Source: Deferribacteraceae bacterium (GTDB lineage Bacteria; Chrysiogenota; Deferribacteres; Deferribacterales; JAISNW01). From it: a stretch of DNA of 7,676 nt. This document shows, in pieces, positions 1-4,688 of the stretch (position 1 is its first letter; each line of letters starts with the position of its first letter). The notes under the pieces are model-generated. The model did no database searches, had not been told where the DNA came from, and saw only the letters and a program-made list of their open reading frames with translations. Position numbers and translations under genes: made by a program. The stretch is from contig JAISNW010000195.1 of assembly GCA_031276055.1 (NCBI GenBank), positions 1 to 7,676 on the forward strand, written 5' to 3'.

Positions 1-157
1 TTGAGTCATACTTTCTCCCCTCGTCTTCAATATCTACCTTAAATAAACCGCCGGAGAGTTCGTCAATAGTATACTGTTCCGCATTCAGATGGTAGCTCTT
101 TGAAAGGATGACTGTTATAGCATCGGCGTCTTCTTTCAGCACATATATTGAACGCAT
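1..157 (-). CDS. N-terminal part of an unrecognised protein (runs off the window)
   Basis: Only the first 52 codons are visible; the frame is open to the window edge with no stop. The ATG at 157-155 is well supported: GAGAGGGA lies 6 nt upstream, and the gene begins 22 bp after the stop of the sensor kinase, so the two are probably one transcript. The peptide begins MRSIYVLKEDADAI and continues with a helix-like then strand-like stretch containing ELSGGLFKVDI. It has no signal peptide or membrane segment and does not begin like a response regulator (no early acidic pair after a hydrophobic strand). The pattern of a short helix followed by 'LSGGLFKV' loosely recalls the Jag-like N-terminus of some FapA/DUF342 proteins, but this is a weak impression and I assign no function. 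Confidence 0.75.
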   Translation of the reverse strand, partial: MRSIYVLKEDADAITVILSKSYHLNAEQYTIDELSGGLFKVDIEDEGRKYDS

Positions 158-163
158 ATTATA

Positions 164-171
164 TCCCTCTC
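164..171 (-). promoter_or_regulatory. Ribosome binding site for the downstream partial gene
   Basis: On the minus strand GAGAGGGA is followed by 6 nt (TATAAT) and then ATG at 157-155. This is a purine-rich Shine-Dalgarno at near-ideal spacing and it fixes the start of the partial gene. The TATAAT here fills the spacer and is not proposed as a promoter. Confidence 0.7.
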
Positions 172-179
172 ATCTCCGC

Positions 180-1310
180 TTATCTTGAGTTAGTGGGGAG
201 GCTTATCTGAAAAACGGTATAGCGCCCCTCTGCTGAACGTAAACGGATAGAACCGTTATGGGCGCGGATTATCTCCCGCACAATTGCTAAACCTAACCCT
301 GTGCCGTAGGTTTTGCCGCTTGTTACAAATGGATCAAAGACGCCTGCCTGCTGGGGCTTAGGAATCCCTTTTCCATTATCAATTATAGATATTACAGCGC
401 GTTCAGCCTTTACAAGCTCTTTTGCATGCAGTGTAACTACACCTGATTCCTCCACCGCCTGCACAGCGTTGTGTACAAGGTTGAATAATACCCTAAAGAG
501 GCGGTCCCTATCGCCGATAATCATAAAGTCATGCCGTGAAATAAAGACAACCCTAACATCTGTATGTTTCAGAGAGAGGTTATACTGCTTTGCAATCTCC
601 GCCAAAAGTTCACAGATATTAAACGAAGCAAAGTTAAGCTCTATATGCTCTTTTGTGTAGAGCATTATATCTTCTGTGAGCCCTTGAACCCTAAGAATCT
701 CCTGCCTAATAGCGTTAATGTACTCCACTAGCGTTTCGGGCTCTCCAGATTCCATAAGGGATAGGTAAACCTCAACAATCCCCAATAGATTGCGAATGTC
801 GTGCGCTATAGAAGCCCTTAAAACCCCAATAGCCTTTATCCGCTCCGCCCCTTTCATCTCTTGATATAGGCGGTTGCGCTGCACCGCTAGGGCGCACTGC
901 GCCGCTAAAAAGTCAGCGATGCTGATATCTTCATTGGAAAAAAAATCCCCATCTTTATCGGTGAGGTTAAGCACCCCTATTATCTGTTTACCTGAAAAGA
1001 GCGGCAGCGACATGAAAGATGAAGCTGAATACTCGTTAGGGCTTATCTGTGCAGCTGTTGCGGTTTTACTGTTCATAATAAACGGCTTTCCAGTTTTTGC
1101 CGCCCGCCCTGTTATCCCCTCGCCTAACCTGTGAATTACCTCTTTTTCAGGGGTAAAGCCCACGAAGGCAGACATCTTTAAGAGATCTCCTTCTAAGAGG
1201 AATACGGAGACCCGCTTAACCTTTAGATACTCTTTAGCTGCTTCAATTATGGTATGCAGAATATCCTCAAGCTCTGTGGAAGAATTCATCTTGTGGGCAA
1301 TTTCAACCAA
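180..1310 (-). CDS. Soluble GAF-domain sensor histidine kinase
   Basis: Two-component sensor kinase that would autophosphorylate on His and pass the phosphate to an unseen response regulator. Numbering from the TTG at 1310-1308 (376 aa), residues about 10-150 form a GAF domain. The HisKA dimerisation helix carries H170 in SIAHDIRNLLG. The HATPase_c domain shows the N-box (N281 in NLVHNA), G1 box DNGKGI (D311), F-box FDPFVTSGK (325-333) and G2 box GTGLGLAI (336-343), so the catalytic set is complete. No transmembrane helix or signal peptide is present, so the kinase is cytosolic and presumably reads a small molecule or redox cue through GAF. There is no receiver domain and no regulator gene in view. 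The start is uncertain: TTG lacks a ribosome site, ATG at 1289 also lacks one, and an in-frame ATA at 1331-1329 has a good one, which would add 7 residues continuing the first helix. Confidence 0.93.
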   Translation of the reverse strand: MVEIAHKMNSSTELEDILHTIIEAAKEYLKVKRVSVFLLEGDLLKMSAFVGFTPEKEVIHRLGEGITGRAAKTGKPFIMNSKTATAAQISPNEYSASSFMSLPLFSGKQIIGVLNLTDKDGDFFSNEDISIADFLAAQCALAVQRNRLYQEMKGAERIKAIGVLRASIAHDIRNLLGIVEVYLSLMESGEPETLVEYINAIRQEILRVQGLTEDIMLYTKEHIELNFASFNICELLAEIAKQYNLSLKHTDVRVVFISRHDFMIIGDRDRLFRVLFNLVHNAVQAVEESGVVTLHAKELVKAERAVISIIDNGKGIPKPQQAGVFDPFVTSGKTYGTGLGLAIVREIIRAHNGSIRLRSAEGRYTVFQISLPTNSR

Positions 1311-1328
1311 GATAGGGATAAGCGTATC

Positions 1329-1347
1329 TATTTTAGTATTCCTTTTT
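1329..1347 (-). promoter_or_regulatory. Shine-Dalgarno and possible AUA start of the sensor kinase
   Basis: Reading the minus strand, AAAAAGGAA (1347-1339) is followed 8 nt after GGA by ATA (1331-1329), in frame with the kinase. The nearest upstream in-frame stop is TGA (about 1358-1356). Codons from ATA give IDTLIPILVEIAHKM, a typical amphipathic lead-in to a GAF domain. No ATG, GTG or TTG lies at a usable distance from this site in the kinase frame; the TTG at 1310 is about 29 nt from GGA. An 8-codon mini-frame (ATG at 1359, stop TAA at 1335-1333) ends one base before the ATA, so reinitiation is another possibility. AUA initiation is rare; a single-base change from ATG would also explain the pattern. 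Confidence 0.45.
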
Positions 1348-1379
1348 GCACAAAATCATGCACATTATTCACTGTTCTG

Positions 1380-1385
1380 ATTATA
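1380..1385 (-). promoter_or_regulatory. Candidate -10 box for the leftward (sensor kinase) unit
   Basis: A perfect TATAAT on the minus strand, within TCTATTATAATCAG. The -35 region at 17-18 bp spacing is poor (TAGCAA or ATAGCA). Predicted start of transcription is near 1373, leaving a leader of about 42 nt to the AUA candidate or about 63 nt to the TTG. The region is AT-rich, so chance matches are likely. Confidence 0.4.
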
Positions 1386-1403
1386 ATAGATTGGTGGGGG
1401 CTT

Positions 1404-1412
1404 TGCTATAAT
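1404..1412 (+). promoter_or_regulatory. Extended -10 promoter candidate for rnh-addB-addA
   Basis: TGCTATAAT matches the extended -10 consensus TGnTATAAT exactly (TG at 1404-1405, TATAAT at 1407-1412). The -35 region at 17 bp (TAATAG) is weak, as expected for extended -10 promoters. The predicted transcript would start near 1419 and have a leader of about 100 nt that includes both palindromes. It is the best rightward promoter match I see in the gap. Confidence 0.5.
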
Positions 1413-1455
1413 TATCTTAATATCTTTTGTATATTTCTAGTCTAAACCCTCTTGC

Positions 1456-1465
1456 AAGTATACTT
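1456..1465. repeat. Perfect 10-bp palindrome AAGTATACTT
   Basis: Every base pairs with its mirror position. It sits between the rightward promoter candidate and the RNase H start, so it could be a small operator; the TATACT it contains is also a -10-like hexamer on both strands. It is short and in AT-rich DNA, so function is uncertain. Confidence 0.4.
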
Positions 1466-1477
1466 TTTTTATTAAAG

Positions 1478-1501
1478 ATGATAATATCTAAATAATATCA
1501 T
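1478..1501. repeat. Imperfect inverted repeat upstream of the RNase H gene
   Basis: The left arm ATGATAATAT (1478-1487) and right arm ATAATATCAT (1492-1501) pair at 9 of 10 positions across a 4-nt spacer CTAA. It ends 16 bp before the GTG start of the RNase H gene. Being AT-only except for one G-C pair, it is more likely a protein-binding site than a stable RNA hairpin. Confidence 0.45.
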
Positions 1502-1517
1502 TAATGACGGCGGGAAT

Positions 1518-1973
1518 GTGGATACGGAGAATAAAGGAGTTGCGGAAGGGCTTTGCGCCTATGTGGATGGAAGTTTTAGAGACGGAGAGGCTGCCTATGG
1601 GTGCGTTATACTTCTAAACGGTGCGCTTCAAGCGCAGCTCTCAGGCGTTGACGCACGTTTTCCTGAAACGCGTAATATTTATGCAGAGCTTTTAGGAACA
1701 GTAAAGGCTATAGAGTGGGCTATTGAGCGCTCATACCGTTCGGTAACAATATATTATGACTACAGCGGCGTGGAGAAGTGGGCAAACTCCGCATGGAAAA
1801 CGAATTCTATCGTTTCCCGCAGATACAAGGCTTATATAGAAAAGCTGCGCTCTTCTATAGATATTTCGTTTGTTAAAGTCTGCGCCCATTCAGGAGATGT
1901 ATATAACGAGTTAGCTGATAAATTGGCCCGCAGCGCCCTGAAAGCAGATAACGTGCAGACAGCGCATAAATAG
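1518..1973 (+). CDS. rnhA: Type 1 ribonuclease H
   Basis: Cleaves the RNA strand of RNA:DNA hybrids (R-loops, primers) with two divalent metal ions, in the cytoplasm. The 151-aa protein is a single RNase H fold with the complete acidic set: D17 in YVDGS, E57 in YAELLG, D81 in YYDYSG and D134 in NELADKLA, plus the flexible-loop H124 in CAHSG. The YYDYSGVEKWA segment resembles the RNase H of proteins with an N-terminal hybrid-binding (viroplasmin-like) domain, but that domain is absent here. The GTG start is chosen because there is no in-frame ATG upstream and the next GTG (1563) would remove the first strand; the ribosome site (GGCGGGA, 2 nt from GTG) is poor, hinting at low expression. It is the first gene of the unit and ends 6 bp before addB. 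The symbol reflects family, since the species may have other RNase H genes. Confidence 0.9.
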   Translation: MDTENKGVAEGLCAYVDGSFRDGEAAYGCVILLNGALQAQLSGVDARFPETRNIYAELLGTVKAIEWAIERSYRSVTIYYDYSGVEKWANSAWKTNSIVSRRYKAYIEKLRSSIDISFVKVCAHSGDVYNELADKLARSALKADNVQTAHK

Positions 1974-1979
1974 AGAGCG

Positions 1980-4688
1980 ATGATCTCCCTTGCAAAAGTT
2001 CCTGCCAATAGAAAACCTATCCCCTATTTTTCAAAGCGGATCTCCCCTTTTGATTCTGTGAGAACCGCTGCTATTGTGCAGTCCAACCGCAATAGACGCC
2101 TTCTTGCCTCAAGCTCTTATTGGCAGATGAGCATCTTTACGGTAAAGGAGTTTCTAAACGCCGCTATCCATGCGGATGGCGTCTTTCTCCCAGAAGCGTT
2201 GAGGGGCTATTATATGCAGAAGGCTATCAGAACTCTAACCGAAGAGGAGAGCCGCTGTTTATTCCGCAACCCCGCTTCCCCTAGCTATACCAGCTACTCT
2301 GATTACCTAAAACGTTCTTCAACCCTCCTCCCCTTCTTCTACGAGTTATGCTCTGAAAGGATAGATTCCGCACTCTTAGCTAAAAGGAGCAGTTATGATC
2401 TCTATTCTGAACAGATAAAGGCGCTTGCAGCCATCTGGGATAGATATAATGATCTCGTTAAAAGCGACGGTTTTATCGAGCTTTGGCAGTTATATACTGA
2501 TTTTGAGCTGGATGAAATATTTTTATCGCGCTTTGACACCTTCTTTCTGCTGATAAGCGGGAGTTTAAGCAGATTTGAGATCGAGCTTTATAGGCGGATC
2601 TCTGAAAAACGCAATATAGAGATTGTCTTTAACTTTGTGGAAGGCAAACACCGCCAAGAGCCTCTATTCAAACGAGTTTTCGGAATGGGGATTAAAGCTG
2701 AAGAGAGAGACAGCGGCTTCGTTTGGGAAAGGGCGGAGAGAACGGGGCAATCGCTTATCTTACGCTACAGCGTAGGCAGCGGCGAGGATAACTTCTACGC
2801 TCCAAGCGACCCTAGCGAAGTAGAGATTCTCCCCGCCAGCGGCGGCTTCTCCCAGTATGAGCTTATAACTAGACGGATCTTTGAACTTCACTTTGAAAAA
2901 GAGACGCCTTTAAGCAGAATGGCGGTAGTTCTCCCATCTTCAGAGCTTCTAAACTGGTTTCAACACTCTGACCTGTATAAACTTTACCACGTATCCCACC
3001 TAGAAACAGCTGCCAACTTCGGTTTTTTCCAATTTTTAACAACGCTTGCCGCCCTCCTGAATGCGAAAGCATCTGATTCATATCCGTTAGCTGTGCTGGA
3101 GAAGTTGTCGGCATACCCTTTTGCTCAAGAGTTAGTAGGGGAAAAATTCTTTGAAAAACAGAAGAAAAGCGGCAAGTTATATATATCTTTCAATCAGATA
3201 GCTGAAGATGCTGAATTAGCAGGCTTATTCGGATATATAGCCCCATTTTTTGAAGAAATTGATACATATTCCGCTCTGATACGAAAGCTCATAACCTTTC
3301 TGGAAAAGCTCGCCGCTGCGATAAAAGGCGCAGATAAAAACCAGAGCGGGCGGGAGCTTGCTGTTATGCAAGACGCCGCCGCACAGTTAAGGCAGTTGGG
3401 GCATATATTCTCTCATATAGACGAAGAATTCCCTGTAGGCGAACTGCTCGCCCTGATATTAGCAGAGCTTAAAGGGGTGCTTGAACAGAGAGCCGGCGGG
3501 AAAGGGGTTTTAGTTTTAGAGCTTAAAGAGAGCAGAAACCTCCAATTTGATTACCTATTTATACCTGGCATGTCATCTGAGGCTTTCCCCGCTCAACTTC
3601 AGAGCACTCTATTCTTAAACTCTGAGAGTAGGCTCGCTTTAGAGCTGCCCTCTTTTTCAGATATGAATGAATTTCAGAAGAGTGCATATTATGAGCTTTT
3701 AGCGCGGGCAAAAAAGAGCGTCATAACCTATTCCGCGGTGGAAGATATCTCTGTCAGTCCGTTTGCATCGGAGATAATAGCAAAAGCAAAGGGGGGCTTG
3801 GACAGAGAGAAAACATTCTATCCCGCAGCCCTTGTTGCTTTTCCTAGACGGTATAGGGCGAAAAACTACGATTCCCGCATCAGAAATACCCCTGAAAGAG
3901 TTGAACTGTTAAGAAATTTCAGATACTCCCCTTCAGCCCTAGAATGTTTTAGAAAATGCCAGAGGCAATTTTATTATAGGCATATAGCGTGCATAACTCC
4001 CCCGAAAACCGCCGTTGATAAGATAGATATGGGGGAGTTGGGGAATATTCTCCACCGCATAGTTAGAGAGCTTTTTCAGCGCGGCTATTCCCCTGCATCG
4101 CCGGAGTATCCTGTTCAATTGCGCTTATTATATGACGAACAGATCGCCCGATACGATTATTTCAACTATGATCCAGTGGGGATCTTTTATGCGGCGAATC
4201 TAAGAAAAACCTTAGAGAATATTGCAGCGCGGGATCGCAAGTTTTCAGAAGAATATGGGGTTGTCCGCCAGCGCTTTGAGGTATGGATAGAGGCGGAGTA
4301 TGGAGGCGTTTTTATAGGCGGGCGCCCCGATAGGTGGGATGAAGCCATAGATGGTCTCTACCTAATAGACTATAAATTCCGTTCAGGAATGAGATGCGCC
4401 AAAAATAGAGAATCTTTTGAAGACTATACTGTTGATATTCAACTCCCCTTTTACGCACTCTTATTGGAGAGAAAGTTCAATAAACTGCCAAAAAAGCTAT
4501 TCTGGTTTGATCTTAAAGATACCCACGAACTTTTGGATGGCTTTAATATGGAGCTTTATGAAGATTTTAAGGATTATTTTCTCTACCTTGCCAATAATAT
4601 CCTCTCCACAGAGAGCTTTGACCCCCCTGAAAATCCTAACTGCTCTTTCTGTGAATTTACATCAATATGTCCGGGCTATAAAAAATGA
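1980..4688 (+). CDS. addB: AddB-type subunit of the AddAB helicase-nuclease
   Basis: Partner of AddA in double-strand break end processing; its nuclease normally cuts the 5'-ended strand. The 902-aa protein has an N-terminal helicase-like region without Walker A or DExx motifs. Helicase-fold remnants are seen at AVVLP (315-319) and LKESRNLQFDYLFIPG (515-530, then EAFP). The C-terminal PD-(D/E)XK nuclease is complete: H692 in GNILH, D784 in GRPDRWD, D797 and K799 in IDYK, and Q821 in QLPFYA. Cysteines C660 (in the SALE..F.KC stretch), C888, C891 and C897 (CxxCx5C) match the AddB iron-sulfur staple; C656 is an alternative first ligand. An intact nuclease and cluster favour AddB over RecC. The ATG has only a weak upstream GAGAG. 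It starts 6 bp after the RNase H gene and overlaps addA by 4 bp. It is shorter than Bacillus AddB (about 1,166 aa). Confidence 0.9.
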   Translation: MISLAKVPANRKPIPYFSKRISPFDSVRTAAIVQSNRNRRLLASSSYWQMSIFTVKEFLNAAIHADGVFLPEALRGYYMQKAIRTLTEEESRCLFRNPASPSYTSYSDYLKRSSTLLPFFYELCSERIDSALLAKRSSYDLYSEQIKALAAIWDRYNDLVKSDGFIELWQLYTDFELDEIFLSRFDTFFLLISGSLSRFEIELYRRISEKRNIEIVFNFVEGKHRQEPLFKRVFGMGIKAEERDSGFVWERAERTGQSLILRYSVGSGEDNFYAPSDPSEVEILPASGGFSQYELITRRIFELHFEKETPLSRMAVVLPSSELLNWFQHSDLYKLYHVSHLETAANFGFFQFLTTLAALLNAKASDSYPLAVLEKLSAYPFAQELVGEKFFEKQKKSGKLYISFNQIAEDAELAGLFGYIAPFFEEIDTYSALIRKLITFLEKLAAAIKGADKNQSGRELAVMQDAAAQLRQLGHIFSHIDEEFPVGELLALILAELKGVLEQRAGGKGVLVLELKESRNLQFDYLFIPGMSSEAFPAQLQSTLFLNSESRLALELPSFSDMNEFQKSAYYELLARAKKSVITYSAVEDISVSPFASEIIAKAKGGLDREKTFYPAALVAFPRRYRAKNYDSRIRNTPERVELLRNFRYSPSALECFRKCQRQFYYRHIACITPPKTAVDKIDMGELGNILHRIVRELFQRGYSPASPEYPVQLRLLYDEQIARYDYFNYDPVGIFYAANLRKTLENIAARDRKFSEEYGVVRQRFEVWIEAEYGGVFIGGRPDRWDEAIDGLYLIDYKFRSGMRCAKNRESFEDYTVDIQLPFYALLLERKFNKLPKKLFWFDLKDTHELLDGFNMELYEDFKDYFLYLANNILSTESFDPPENPNCSFCEFTSICPGYKK
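4685..4688 (+). promoter_or_regulatory. ATGA translational-coupling junction of addB and addA
   Basis: The addA start ATG (4685-4687) overlaps the addB stop TGA (4686-4688). No good Shine-Dalgarno precedes the ATG; the bases before it are a GGGCTATAAAAA stretch. Initiation of addA therefore probably depends on ribosomes terminating addB, which would keep the two subunits near equal stoichiometry. Confidence 0.8.

Larger units (their letters stand above)
1332..1517. other. Divergent intergenic control region
   Basis: About 190-210 bp of AT-rich, non-coding DNA separate the divergent sensor kinase and rnh-addB-addA units; it is the only sizeable gene-free stretch in the window. It contains overlapping back-to-back promoter candidates (1380-1412), a 10-bp perfect palindrome AAGTATACTT (1456-1465), an imperfect inverted repeat (1478-1501) and three copies of TAATATC (1418, 1482, 1493). 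A T-tract at 1464-1470 has no strong GC-rich stem before it, so I do not call a terminator. No RNA gene was seen. Confidence 0.7.

Noticed and set aside
313..1134. Plus-strand open frames at 313-660 and 874-1134
   Set aside because: Both are antisense to the GAF and kinase domains of the sensor kinase, are Ser/Thr-rich and Cys-rich with no domain, and lack ribosome sites.
1449..1472. Rho-independent terminator suggested by the T-tract at 1464-1470
   Set aside because: The only stem available is the AT-rich palindrome AAGTATACTT, which has no loop and is too weak, and no rightward gene ends just upstream.
1504..1614. Short ORF from ATG 1504 (MTAGMWIRRIK...) overlapping the start of the RNase H gene in another frame
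   Set aside because: No ribosome site precedes ATG 1504, it ends after 37 codons inside the RNase H gene, and it resembles nothing. A leader-peptide role cannot be excluded but has no support.
1980..4688. RecC or AdnA identity for the second gene of the operon
   Set aside because: RecC has no intact nuclease residues, whereas H692, D784, D797, K799 and the CxxCx5C cluster are all present. AdnA would carry its own Walker A, which is absent.
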